Shown: piece by piece, positions 26,107-34,496 of the stretch | Position numbering within the stretch: the first letter of the stretch is position 1 | How the letters are laid out: each line of letters opens with the position of its first letter | DNA from: Arthrobacter bambusae | GTDB lineage: Bacteria > Actinomycetota > Actinomycetes > Actinomycetales > Micrococcaceae | Assembly (NCBI RefSeq): GCF_030812595.1 | Contig: NZ_JAUSSZ010000013.1 | Span: 1-64,000 of the forward strand | Length of the DNA stretch: 64,000 nt | Reading direction: 5' to 3' | Position numbers and translations under genes: made by a program | Notes under the pieces: model-generated | What the model was told of the DNA's origin: nothing | What the model saw: only the letters and a program-made list of their open reading frames with translations | The model's database searches: none

Positions 26107-27089
26107 GCACCCAAATCACCAACGAGGACCTGGAGTTGTCAGTGCTGGAAACAGACGCAACTGAGACGCCGACTGCTATTCCGGCTCTGCGGCCCGACCG
26201 GCTTTCGTCCCTTGACACCCTCGAGTCCGAGGCTATCCATATCATTCGTGAGGTGGTCGCCGAGTTCGAGCGTCCGGCGCTGCTGTTCTCCGGCGGCAAG
26301 GACTCCGTGGTGATGCTGCACCTGGCCACGAAGGCGTTCTGGCCCGGAAAGGTTCCGTTCCCCGTGCTGCATGTCGACACGGGCCACAACTTTCCCGAGG
26401 TCATCGACTTCCGTGACCGGACGGTCGAACGCCTGGGGTTGAAGCTTGTGGTGGGTTCCGTGCAGGAGTTCATCGACCGCGGCGAGCTCGCCGAGCGTGC
26501 CGACGGTACCCGCAACCCGCTGCAGACCGTACCGCTGCTGGATGCCATCCAGCGCAACAAGTTCGACGCCGTCTTCGGCGGCGGCCGGCGCGACGAGGAC
26601 AAGGCCCGTGCCAAGGAACGGATCCTCAGCCTGCGCGATGAGTTCGGCCAGTGGGACCCCCGCAACCAGCGCCCCGAACTGTGGAACCTGTACAACGGCC
26701 GCCACACCGTGGGCCAGCACGTCCGCGCGTTCCCCATCAGTAACTGGACCGAGCTGGACGTCTGGCGCTACATCGAGCGGGAAGGCATCGAGCTTCCCGG
26801 GCTGTACTACGCCCATGAGCGCGAGGTGTTCGAGCGCGACGGCATGTGGCGCGCAGTCGGCGAGGTTTCCATGCCGAAGCCCCATGAGGAAGTCGTGACG
26901 AAGCTCGTGCGGTACCGCACCGTAGGGGACATGTCCTGCACGGGCGCCGTCGTTTCCGACGCCCGCACGGTTGCCGACGTCGTTGTTGAAGTTGCCGCAT
27001 CCACCCTCACCGAACGTGGCGCCACCCGAGCAGATGACCGCATCTCCGAGGCTGCCATGGAAGACCGCAAGAAGGACGGCTACTTCTAA
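26103..27089 (+). CDS. cysD: Sulfate adenylyltransferase subunit 2
   Basis: This 328-residue PP-loop ATP pyrophosphatase forms APS from ATP and sulfate with CysN. The PP-loop motif LLFSGGKDSVVMLHLA is near residues 60-75, followed by the HVDTGHNFPEVI and GGGRRDEDKARAKERI segments. The frame extends upstream, but the ATG at 26103 overlaps the cysH stop. Its stop TAA overlaps the cysN start (TAATG). Confidence 0.95.
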   Translation: MSTQITNEDLELSVLETDATETPTAIPALRPDRLSSLDTLESEAIHIIREVVAEFERPALLFSGGKDSVVMLHLATKAFWPGKVPFPVLHVDTGHNFPEVIDFRDRTVERLGLKLVVGSVQEFIDRGELAERADGTRNPLQTVPLLDAIQRNKFDAVFGGGRRDEDKARAKERILSLRDEFGQWDPRNQRPELWNLYNGRHTVGQHVRAFPISNWTELDVWRYIEREGIELPGLYYAHEREVFERDGMWRAVGEVSMPKPHEEVVTKLVRYRTVGDMSCTGAVVSDARTVADVVVEVAASTLTERGATRADDRISEAAMEDRKKDGYF

Positions 27090-28516
27090 TGAGCACTGAG
27101 ACTTCACTCCTGGAAACCGGCCTGCGCGAATCAACCCTGTTCCGATTCGCCACGGCCGGCTCCGTCGACGACGGCAAGTCCACCCTCGTGGGCCGCCTGC
27201 TGCACGATTCCAAAGCGATCCTCGCGGACCAGCTCGACGCCGTGGCCCGCACCTCGGCGGACCGTGGCTTCGGCGGAGCGGGAGCCACCGGCAGCCAGGC
27301 CATCGACCTCGCCCTCCTGACCGACGGCCTCCGTGCCGAGCGGGAACAAGGCATCACCATCGATGTCGCGTACCGCTACTTCGCCACTGATCGTCGCAGC
27401 TTCATCCTCGCCGACTGCCCCGGCCACGTGCAGTACACCAAGAACACGGTGACCGGCGCGTCCACTGCGGATGCCGTCGTCGTACTCATCGACGCACGCA
27501 AGGGAGTCCTGGAGCAGACCCGCCGCCACCTGTCGGTGCTGCAGTTGCTCCGCGTGGCGCACGTGATCGTCGCCGTGAACAAGATCGACCTCGTGGACTT
27601 CAGCGAGTCCGTCTTCCGCGAGATCGAGGCGGACGTGCAGAAGGTTGCCCGCGAGCTTGGCTTGGGCCGTGAAGATTCAAACACAGGCGGGATTGCCGAT
27701 CTTTTCGTCATCCCGGTGTCAGCGCTCAATGGCGACAACGTGGTGGACCGTTCGGACCGCACCCCTTGGTACAGCGGCCCGGCCTTGCTCGAGGTACTGG
27801 AAACCCTTCCGGCCGCCGATGAGCTCGAAAGCCACCTGGAGAGCTTCCGCTTCCCGGTCCAGTTGGTCATCCGCCCGCAGGGCGCGCTGGCCCCCGACGC
27901 CGTCGCCGCAGGGCTCGACGTCGGCGCGTATCGCGATTACCGCGCCTACGCCGGCCAGATCACGGAAGGAACCGTGAAGCTTGGAGACAAGGTCACGGTC
28001 CTGAGCCCGGGAGCCGAACCGCGCACCACCACGGTGATCGGGATCGACTTCGCCGGCAGCGAGTTGGCCGAGGCGACTGCTCCCCAGTCCGTGGCGATCC
28101 GCCTGGCCGACGAAATCGACATCGCCCGCGGTGACACCATTGCCGCGGCAGGGACCGTGCGCGAGAGTTCGGCCGATCTGTACGCAGCGCTGGCCTGGCT
28201 CTCGCCCAAGCCTTTGCGTGAAGGTGCCAAGGTGCTCGTGAAGCACGGGACCCGCACTGTCCAGGCACTGGTGCGCAATGTGACGGGCAAGCTGGATTTG
28301 GCCACGTTCAAGGTGGAGGCTGCCTCCAGCCTTGAGCTGAACGACATCGGCAACGCCCAGCTTCGCCTGGCCGCACCGCTGCCGTTGGAGAACTACCTGC
28401 ACCACCGCCGGACGGGTGCGTTCCTGGTGATCGACCCCGTGGACGGCAACACCCTGGCCGCCGGCTTGGTGAAGGACCACCCGGGCGACCACGAGGACGA
28501 ACGTTACGTCATCTGA
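27089..28516 (+). CDS. cysN: Sulfate adenylyltransferase subunit 1 (GTPase)
   Basis: This 475-residue elongation-factor-like GTPase drives APS formation by CysD. The P-loop GSVDDGKST is at residues 24-32, with DCPGHVQY (G3) and NKIDLVD (G4). The length matches CysN alone; there is no fused CysC kinase domain, in agreement with the APS reductase route. It is the last gene of the operon and is followed by a strong terminator at 28543-28607. Confidence 0.95.
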   Translation: MSTETSLLETGLRESTLFRFATAGSVDDGKSTLVGRLLHDSKAILADQLDAVARTSADRGFGGAGATGSQAIDLALLTDGLRAEREQGITIDVAYRYFATDRRSFILADCPGHVQYTKNTVTGASTADAVVVLIDARKGVLEQTRRHLSVLQLLRVAHVIVAVNKIDLVDFSESVFREIEADVQKVARELGLGREDSNTGGIADLFVIPVSALNGDNVVDRSDRTPWYSGPALLEVLETLPAADELESHLESFRFPVQLVIRPQGALAPDAVAAGLDVGAYRDYRAYAGQITEGTVKLGDKVTVLSPGAEPRTTTVIGIDFAGSELAEATAPQSVAIRLADEIDIARGDTIAAAGTVRESSADLYAALAWLSPKPLREGAKVLVKHGTRTVQALVRNVTGKLDLATFKVEAASSLELNDIGNAQLRLAAPLPLENYLHHRRTGAFLVIDPVDGNTLAAGLVKDHPGDHEDERYVI

Positions 28517-28542
28517 CCTTGTTGTTCGATGGTGTTCGCTGG

Positions 28543-28607
28543 AACCGCAGCTTGTTTCCCAAACCGTGCCTTCAAGGCCCGGGACGGGAAACAAGCTGCG
28601 GTTTTTT
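28543..28607 (+). terminator. Strong intrinsic terminator after cysN
   Basis: A perfect 18-bp stem (28543-28560 with 28586-28603, arm AACCGCAGCTTGTTTCCC) is followed by TTTTTT at 28602-28607. Confidence 0.9.
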
Positions 28608-28628
28608 CGTGCCCGGCCGCGCCGATTG

Positions 28629-28698
28629 TGACGCCGGATGAACCTGCGTGACCCCGGGTTTCCGCGTCATTGAAGGCAAATATGACAGTCCCTATGGT
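28629..28698 (+). promoter_or_regulatory. Sulfur-regulon promoter 2 (sulfonate transporter)
   Basis: TGACG-N14-GTGA at 28629-28651, GTTTCCG at 28658-28664, -35 TTGAAG at 28670-28675, 17-nt spacer, -10 TATGGT at 28693-28698, then 6 nt to the ATG of a short ORF at 28705. Confidence 0.75.
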
Positions 28699-28704
28699 GA
28701 ATTC

Positions 28705-28761
28705 ATGACCTCTTCGGATTGGTCCTTGCCTGCCCACCAAGGGCGATGTCGCGGGGCCTGA
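28705..28761 (+). CDS. Leaderless 18-aa leader peptide with a near-terminal cysteine
   Basis: ATG 28705 lies 6 nt after the -10 box of promoter 2, the position used by leaderless genes here. The frame encodes MTSSDWSLPAHQGRCRGA and stops 38 nt before the substrate-binding protein gene. The Cys codon is fourth from the end. GGGGC (28753-28757) within the last codons can pair with GCCCC (28768-28772). Leaderless cysteine-containing leader ORFs act as cysteine-responsive attenuators in mycobacteria; this one has a single Cys and is inferred by position. Confidence 0.45.
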   Translation: MTSSDWSLPAHQGRCRGA

Positions 28762-28799
28762 CAACACGCCCCCTCCCTTCACGCACTCCAAGGATCACC

Positions 28800-29960
28800 A
28801 TGTCAAAGTCCCCAGAACAGCAGCCCGCCCCGAACCCGGGAACCGTGCGCATCGTCGCCGGTGAAAGCAACAAGCCCAAGCGCCGCCGCCTGCTCGAGAT
28901 CGCCATTGCGCTCGGGCTGGTCCTCCTTATCGGCGCCGGTGCTGCCGTTGCATCGGTCGTGGCAAAAAACAACGAAGCGAACGCCTCGGCGGCAGCGGCA
29001 ACGACGACGCCTGCCGCGGAGCTCAAGCTGGGCTATTTCGGCAACGTCACCCACGCACCCGCCCTCGTCGGCGTGAGCAAGGGCCTGATCGCCAAGGAAC
29101 TCGGCAGCACCAAGCTGAGCACCCAGATCTTCAACGCCGGACCCGCCGCGATCGAGGCATTGAACGCCGGCGCGATCGACGCCGCGTACCTCGGCCCGAA
29201 CCCGGCCATCAACTCGTTCGTCCAGAGCAAGGGCGCTTCGATCAACATCATCGCCGGCGCAGCCTCCGGCGGCGCTCAGCTGGTGGTCAAGCCCGGCATC
29301 AACTCCGCGGCGGACCTGAAGGGCAAGACCCTGGCCACGCCCCAGCTTGGCGGCACCCAGGACGTGGCTTTGCGTGCCTGGTTGGGCAAACAGGGCTTGA
29401 AGACCAACCCGAACGGCGGCGGCGACGTCGCGATCAACCCGACGGAAAACGCCCAGATCCTCAAGTTGTTCCAAGACGGAAAGCTCGACGGCGCGTGGTT
29501 GCCTGAGCCTTGGGCCTCCCGCCTGGTGCTCCAAGCCGGTGCGAAGGTGCTGGTGGACGAGAAGGACCTCTGGGATAAGGGTCAATTCCCGACCACGATC
29601 CTGATCGTGAGCAAGAAGTTCGCCGCCGAGCACCCCGAAACGGTGACCGCCTTGCTCAAGGGCAACAAGGCCGCCGTGGACTGGCTCAACAGTGCTTCGG
29701 CCGCCGACAAGGCGAACGCCATCAACGCCGCGCTCAAGGCAACAGCGGGCAGCACCCTCCCGGCCGACGTCATCGACCGTTCCCTGAAGAACATCACCTT
29801 CACCGTTGACCCCCTGGCCGGAACCTACAAAAAGCTCCTGCAGGACGGTGTGGACGCGGGGATCACCAAGCAAGCCGACATCAACGGAATCTTCGACCTC
29901 CGCGCCCTCAACAGCGTCACGGGACAGAAGACCTCGGCCGCGGGACTGGGCCAAGACTGA
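28800..29960 (+). CDS. Sulfonate/taurine-type ABC transporter substrate-binding protein
   Basis: This 386-residue protein has the SsuA/NrtA/TauA fold: LKLGYFGNVTHAPALVGVSKGLI at the start of the mature part, FNAGPAAIEALNAGAIDAAYLGPNPAIN, and WLPEPWASRLVLQAG. The N-terminus has a basic RRR stretch then one hydrophobic segment (residues 34-53) with no lipobox, so it may stay membrane-anchored. The start ATG has AAGGA 5 nt upstream. It is preceded by the leader ORF and sulfur promoter 2. Sulfonates or sulfate esters are the likely ligands. Confidence 0.85.
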   Translation: MSKSPEQQPAPNPGTVRIVAGESNKPKRRRLLEIAIALGLVLLIGAGAAVASVVAKNNEANASAAAATTTPAAELKLGYFGNVTHAPALVGVSKGLIAKELGSTKLSTQIFNAGPAAIEALNAGAIDAAYLGPNPAINSFVQSKGASINIIAGAASGGAQLVVKPGINSAADLKGKTLATPQLGGTQDVALRAWLGKQGLKTNPNGGGDVAINPTENAQILKLFQDGKLDGAWLPEPWASRLVLQAGAKVLVDEKDLWDKGQFPTTILIVSKKFAAEHPETVTALLKGNKAAVDWLNSASAADKANAINAALKATAGSTLPADVIDRSLKNITFTVDPLAGTYKKLLQDGVDAGITKQADINGIFDLRALNSVTGQKTSAAGLGQD

Positions 29961-30016
29961 ACTGACTAGCAGCTGCTGGACATTCACCAACCAAGCAACG
30001 AACGAAGGACGGGACC

Positions 30017-30754
30017 ATGCCAGTCGTACTGGAACACCTGGGTAAACGCTTCGGCGCCGGCGCCCCGGTGCTGGACGACGTCAACGCCACCATCCAGCAA
30101 GGCGAGTTCGTCGCCCTGCTTGGTGCGTCCGGCTGCGGCAAATCCACCCTGCTGAACATCCTCGCGGGACTCGACCAGCCGACGTCGGGCGCCCTCGAGG
30201 TGCCCAGCGACGGCGCGGCCTTCATGTTCCAGGACTCTGCGCTGTTCCCATGGCTCACTGCCCGGGGCAACATCGAACTCGCGCTCAAGCTCGCCGATAA
30301 GTCCGGCAGCCAGAGCAAAGCGTCGCGTGCGGCCCGGGCAGGCGAGTTGTTGGACCTCGTACATCTGGGCGGCGCGGGAGACAAGCGCCCCCACGAGCTT
30401 TCCGGCGGCATGCGGCAACGCGTTGCCCTGGCCCGCGCTTTGGCCCAGGACCGGCAGCTGCTGCTCATGGACGAACCGTTCGCCGCCCTCGACGCCATCA
30501 CCCGTGACCTCCTGCATGATGAGCTCGAGCGGATCTGGAAGGAAACCGGCCGGACCATCGTGTTCGTGACGCACAACGTGCGCGAAGCCGTCAGGCTCGG
30601 CCAAAGGGTCCTGCTGCTGTCCTCCCGTCCGGGACGGGTCGTGGCCGAGTGGAACGTCACCGAGGAACACCGGACCGACGCCGGCCGTGCCGGGGAATTG
30701 ACCGGAACCATTACCCGCCGCCTGCGCGAGGAGATCCGCCGCCATGCCAATTGA
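30017..30754 (+). CDS. Sulfonate-type ABC transporter ATPase (SsuB/TauB)
   Basis: This 245-residue ATPase has Walker A GASGCGKST (residues 36-44), the signature LSGGMRQR, Walker B LLLMDEPFAALD, and the switch histidine in VFVTHNVREAV. AAGGA precedes the ATG. It overlaps the permease gene by 11 nt. Together with the genes on both sides it makes a complete importer. Confidence 0.9.
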   Translation: MPVVLEHLGKRFGAGAPVLDDVNATIQQGEFVALLGASGCGKSTLLNILAGLDQPTSGALEVPSDGAAFMFQDSALFPWLTARGNIELALKLADKSGSQSKASRAARAGELLDLVHLGGAGDKRPHELSGGMRQRVALARALAQDRQLLLMDEPFAALDAITRDLLHDELERIWKETGRTIVFVTHNVREAVRLGQRVLLLSSRPGRVVAEWNVTEEHRTDAGRAGELTGTITRRLREEIRRHAN

Positions 30755-31694
30755 ACAAGACACGCTGCCGGCAGGGGAGCACGCAGCCGAGCAAACCTCA
30801 GAATCCCGCCACATCACCTCGCCGTCCCTGAAGGGAAACCCGGACGAGCTCCGCGACCTTGAAGCGGGGCTCGACAAACTCCAGTCGGACGCCCACCGCA
30901 AGGCGCATATCGATTGGACCCGGATCATCCTCCCGATTGCGGCACTCCTGGTACTCGTCCTTGCCTGGCAGTTCTATGTCTCCCTGGGCCTCAAGCGCCA
31001 GGACCAGGTTCCCGGACCGCTTGATGTGCTCGGGCAGTTCGGTGAACTCTGGTCCGAAGGCAAAGCCCAGGAAGCAATCCTCACCTCGTTGCAACGCGGG
31101 GTGATCGGCTTCCTCATCAGCGTGGTCGTGGCAACGCCGATTGGGCTGATCCTTGCCCAGGTGCAGCCTCTGCGCCGCGCCTTCGGGCCCCTCATCTCGG
31201 GCCTGCAGGTCCTGCCGTCCGTGGCTTGGGTTCCGGCTGCCATCATTTGGTTCGGGCTCTCCGACGGCACTGTTTACTTCGTCGTCCTGATGGGTGCTAT
31301 CCCGTCCATCATCAACGGATTGATTTCCGGCGTGGACCAGATCCCGCCGCAATTCCGGAGCGTCGGCAAGGTCCTCGGTGCCTCGCGACTACAGATGGCC
31401 TTGCAGATTGTCTTGCCAGCGGCCCTTCCCGGCTACCTCGGTGGGCTCAAGCAGGGTTGGGCCTTCTCCTGGCGATCCCTCATGGCCGCCGAAATCATCG
31501 CTGTTGGTGGCACCATCGGCTTCGGACTCGGTTCGCTCCTGGACCAGGGCCGTACTTTGTCCGACATGGCCACGGTCATGTCCGCGATCCTGGCGATCCT
31601 GTTTGTGGGCATCCTGATCGAGCTCCTGGTCTTCGCTCCGATTGAGCGCCGCCTCCTGCTGCGCCGCGGCCTGCTGGCGGGCAGCACGCGCTAG
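30744..31694 (+). CDS. Sulfonate-type ABC transporter permease (SsuC/TauC)
   Basis: This 316-residue permease carries a long cytoplasmic N-terminal extension (about 55 residues) before the first membrane segment (IILPIAALLVLVLAWQFYV). The core contains the EAA-like coupling loop (SVGKVLGASRLQMALQIVLPAALPGYLGGLKQGW). The last gene of the transporter operon, it is followed by a 20-bp hairpin. Confidence 0.9.
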   Translation: MPIEQDTLPAGEHAAEQTSESRHITSPSLKGNPDELRDLEAGLDKLQSDAHRKAHIDWTRIILPIAALLVLVLAWQFYVSLGLKRQDQVPGPLDVLGQFGELWSEGKAQEAILTSLQRGVIGFLISVVVATPIGLILAQVQPLRRAFGPLISGLQVLPSVAWVPAAIIWFGLSDGTVYFVVLMGAIPSIINGLISGVDQIPPQFRSVGKVLGASRLQMALQIVLPAALPGYLGGLKQGWAFSWRSLMAAEIIAVGGTIGFGLGSLLDQGRTLSDMATVMSAILAILFVGILIELLVFAPIERRLLLRRGLLAGSTR

Positions 31695-31711
31695 CTCCGG
31701 CCCGGTTCCTG

Positions 31712-31779
31712 CCGTTTCGACGGTTCCCTGCACACACGCTGTTCGGCAACGTCGTCCGCGCAGGGAACCATCGAAACGG
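31712..31779 (+). terminator. Hairpin after the sulfonate transporter
   Basis: A 20-bp stem pairs 31712-31731 (CCGTTTCGACGGTTCCCTGC) with 31760-31779, with one G-U position. There is no T-tract. Confidence 0.6.
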
Positions 31780-31859
31780 GCTGCCTCAACCCCTACCTCG
31801 CAGCCGGCGGGGAGCACGCGCTAAGGAATTCCCCGGCCGGTTGCGTGGTTGATGCGGGC

Positions 31860-32867
31860 ATGAAACGAATCGGTTTTCTTTCCTTCGGCCACTGGGGACC
31901 CGTCCAAGGCTCGCGCACTCCTTCGGCCGGCGATGCCTTGCTGCAGGGAATTGATTTGGCCGTCGCGGCGGAAGAGCTTGGCATCGACGGCGCCTTCTTC
32001 CGCGTCCACCACTTCGCGCGCCAGCAGGCCTCGCCGTTCCCCTTGTTGGCGGCCATCGCTGCCCGGACCAGCCGGATTGAGATGGGCACCGGCGTGATCG
32101 ACATGCGCTACGAGAACCCCCTCTACATGGCGGAGGAAGCCGCGGCCACGGACCTCATCAGCAGGGGAAGGCTCCAGCTGGGCGTCAGCCGAGGTTCACC
32201 CGAGCCGGCGCTGCACGGCGCGCGGTACTTCGGCTACCAGCCTGGCGAGGGTGAGGACGACGCGGCCATGGCCCGCCGGCACACCGCCGTGTTCCGCCAT
32301 GCCATCGCGGGACATGGGGTGGCCGAGGCGGACCCTGCCTTCATGGGCGGCGGCCGCGGTCTCCTGCCGATCCAACCGACATCGCCGGGACTGCCGAAGC
32401 GGATCTGGTGGGGCGCCGGCACCCGCAAGACCGCCGTCTGGGCCGCGGAACAAGGAATGAACCTCATGAGCTCCACCCTCCTCACCGAGGACACCGGGGT
32501 TCCGTTCGACCAACTCCAGGCCGAGCAGATCGCCATGTTCCGGGAAGCGTGGACGGCCGCTGGACACGGTTTCGAGCCACGTGTTTCGGTCAGCCGCAGC
32601 ATCATTCCCGTGGTGGACGCCGAGGACGAACACTATTTCGGGCTCCGCGCGCAGGCGGAGAATCGGGACCAGGTGGGCATGCTCGACGGTGCCTTGTCAC
32701 GATTCGGCAAGAGCTACGTCGGTGCGCCCGATGCTTTGGCGGAGGAACTCGCAAGGGACGCCGCGGTGCAGGCCGCCGACACGGTGCTCGTTACCGTCCC
32801 CAACCAGCTCGGGGTGGACTACAACGCCAAGCTGCTGGGCAACATCGCCAAATACGTCTTTCCCTGA
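31860..32867 (+). CDS. LLM-class flavin-dependent oxidoreductase
   Basis: This 335-residue luciferase-like monooxygenase has the family N-terminus (MKRIGFLSFGHWG), the AAEELGIDGAFFRVHHFARQ segment and GVSRGSPEPALHGARYFGY. Next to a sulfonate transporter it could be an FMNH2-dependent desulfonating enzyme, but the family is broad. The start is taken at ATG 31860 because the family sequence begins there; no Shine-Dalgarno sequence is seen. Its TGA stop is followed in the same frame by a monooxygenase-like remnant (see 32868-33107). Confidence 0.8.
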   Translation: MKRIGFLSFGHWGPVQGSRTPSAGDALLQGIDLAVAAEELGIDGAFFRVHHFARQQASPFPLLAAIAARTSRIEMGTGVIDMRYENPLYMAEEAAATDLISRGRLQLGVSRGSPEPALHGARYFGYQPGEGEDDAAMARRHTAVFRHAIAGHGVAEADPAFMGGGRGLLPIQPTSPGLPKRIWWGAGTRKTAVWAAEQGMNLMSSTLLTEDTGVPFDQLQAEQIAMFREAWTAAGHGFEPRVSVSRSIIPVVDAEDEHYFGLRAQAENRDQVGMLDGALSRFGKSYVGAPDALAEELARDAAVQAADTVLVTVPNQLGVDYNAKLLGNIAKYVFP

Positions 32868-33107
32868 GAGGTCTGGAATTTCCTCAACGGGGGCCGGGAG
32901 ATTGTGCTCGACGAACCCGGGACCCGGACGTGGTACGCCTTTCAGGTCAACGAAAACACCTTCGGCATCTTCGACACCTTCGACACCGAGGAGGACCGGC
33001 AGGCCCACCTCGACGGCGACATCCCCGCCGCACTTGGCGAGCACGGTCCGGCACTGCTCGGGAAGGACCCGGGCCTTAGGCTGATCGAACTCATCGCCGT
33101 GAAGTAG
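32868..33107 (+). pseudogene. N-terminally truncated antibiotic-biosynthesis-monooxygenase (ABM) domain
   Basis: Directly after the TGA of the upstream gene, in the same frame, the sequence reads EVWNFLNGGREIVLDEPGT and then TWYAFQVNENTFGIFDTFDTEEDRQAHLDGD..., which matches the central and C-terminal part of small ABM-type quinol monooxygenases. The family's first 15-20 residues are absent, and the only start available is GTG 32904 without a Shine-Dalgarno sequence. It may be a decayed gene, a short protein from GTG 32904 (67 aa), or a readthrough tail. Confidence 0.55.
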
Positions 33108-33131
33108 ACGGCACCCGTCTCAGCCACTATG

Positions 33132-33202
33132 TGACGCCGGGTTACCTAGCGTGAACTGGTGTTTCCGGACCTTTGAAGCATGTTACGGCCCGGCCCTACA
33201 GT
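33132..33202 (+). promoter_or_regulatory. Sulfur-regulon promoter 3 (siroheme synthase)
   Basis: TGACG-N14-GTGA at 33132-33154, GTTTCCG at 33161-33167, -35 TTGAAG at 33173-33178, 18-nt spacer, -10 TACAGT at 33197-33202, then 6 nt to the ATG. Confidence 0.75.
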
Positions 33203-33208
33203 TTTTTC

Positions 33209-34465
33209 ATGGCAATACAGGACATCTACCCCACAGCCCTGCGGCTGCTCGGCCGCCCGGTGCTGGTGGTGGGCGGCGGACCCGTGGCTGCGCGACGCGC
33301 CAAGGGACTGCTCGACGCCGGTGCCCGCGTGACCGTGGTGGCTCCCGTTGCCTCTGACGCGCTCCGCGAACTCGTCGCCTCCGGCCTGCTCGCCTGGGAG
33401 CCGCGCACATACCGTTCTTCCGACGTCGACGGCGTCTGGTTCGTCCAGACTGCCACCGGCGTTGCCGCTGTGGACGCCCAGGTGGCGGCCGACGCCGAGG
33501 CGCAGCGCATCTGGTGCGTCAACGCCTCCGACCATGAATCCTCTGCAGCCTGGACGCCTGCCGTCGCAGTGGTAGACGACGTGAAGATCGCCATCAACGC
33601 CGGGGGAGACCCCCGCCGTGCCATGGCCTTGCGCGACGCAGTTGCCACCGCACTCGAGACGGGAGACCTCCCGCTCCGCCGTCGTCGTGCCTCCACCGGA
33701 AGCGTCGCGCTTGTGGGTGGCGGTCCCGGCGATTCCGGACTCATCACGGTCCGGGGCCGGCGCCTCCTGGGCCAGGCCGACGTCGTCGTCGCGGACCGTC
33801 TTGGACCGCGCGAGCTGCTCCACGAACTCGCTCCGGACGTCCGCGTGATCGAAGTCGGCAAGACCCCCGGCCACCACCCCGTCCCGCAAGTGCAGATCAA
33901 CCGCATCCTCGTGGAGGAAGCGCTTGCCGGACACCGCGTAGTCCGGCTCAAGGGCGGCGACCCCTACGTCTTGGGCCGAGGCGGCGAGGAAGCTGAGTTC
34001 TGCCGGCAGAACGGCGTCGAGGTTGAAGTGGTTCCCGGTGTCACTTCGGCGATCTCCGTGCCGGCGGCAGCTGGAATTCCCGTGACGCACCGCGGACTTG
34101 CGAAAGGCTTCAGCGTGGTGACCGGCCACGAGGAACTATCCGAGGTCCCGGCACGACCCGACCACACCGTGATCCTGCTCATGGGTGTCGCCAAACTCCG
34201 GGAATCCGCCGCTGCCCTCGCGGCATCCGGAATGCCCTTGGACACGCCAGTAGGTATCGTAGAGAACGGCTACATGCCCGAACAGCGCGTCACGATCGGC
34301 ACCTTGGCAAGCATTGCAGACCAAGCCGAGGCCACCGGCGTCGCAAATCCCGCAGTGATTGTGATCGGCGACGTCGTGCGTGTCAGCCCGTTTGCCCCTG
34401 AACATTTCAAGACCGCTGATTACAGCACGCTGACCCCCAACAAGCCCCGCGTCACCGCCCCGTAG
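33209..34465 (+). CDS. cysG: Siroheme synthase: precorrin-2 dehydrogenase fused to uroporphyrinogen-III C-methyltransferase
   Basis: This 418-residue bifunctional protein makes the siroheme cofactor of sulfite reductase. The N-terminal Rossmann domain ([29 protein letters not shown], about residues 17-45) is a Met8/CysG-type NAD dehydrogenase-chelatase. The C-terminal methyltransferase begins near residue 168 ([22 protein letters not shown]) and contains [18 protein letters not shown] and [23 protein letters not shown]. The open frame reaches back to 33173, but ATG 33209 lies 6 nt after TACAGT and gives a standard N-terminus. fprA follows 31 nt downstream. Confidence 0.93.
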   Translation: MAIQDIYPTALRLLGRPVLVVGGGPVAARRAKGLLDAGARVTVVAPVASDALRELVASGLLAWEPRTYRSSDVDGVWFVQTATGVAAVDAQVAADAEAQRIWCVNASDHESSAAWTPAVAVVDDVKIAINAGGDPRRAMALRDAVATALETGDLPLRRRRASTGSVALVGGGPGDSGLITVRGRRLLGQADVVVADRLGPRELLHELAPDVRVIEVGKTPGHHPVPQVQINRILVEEALAGHRVVRLKGGDPYVLGRGGEEAEFCRQNGVEVEVVPGVTSAISVPAAAGIPVTHRGLAKGFSVVTGHEELSEVPARPDHTVILLMGVAKLRESAAALAASGMPLDTPVGIVENGYMPEQRVTIGTLASIADQAEATGVANPAVIVIGDVVRVSPFAPEHFKTADYSTLTPNKPRVTAP

Positions 34466-34496
34466 CCCCAGAAGCACACTGAAAAGGAACACAGCC

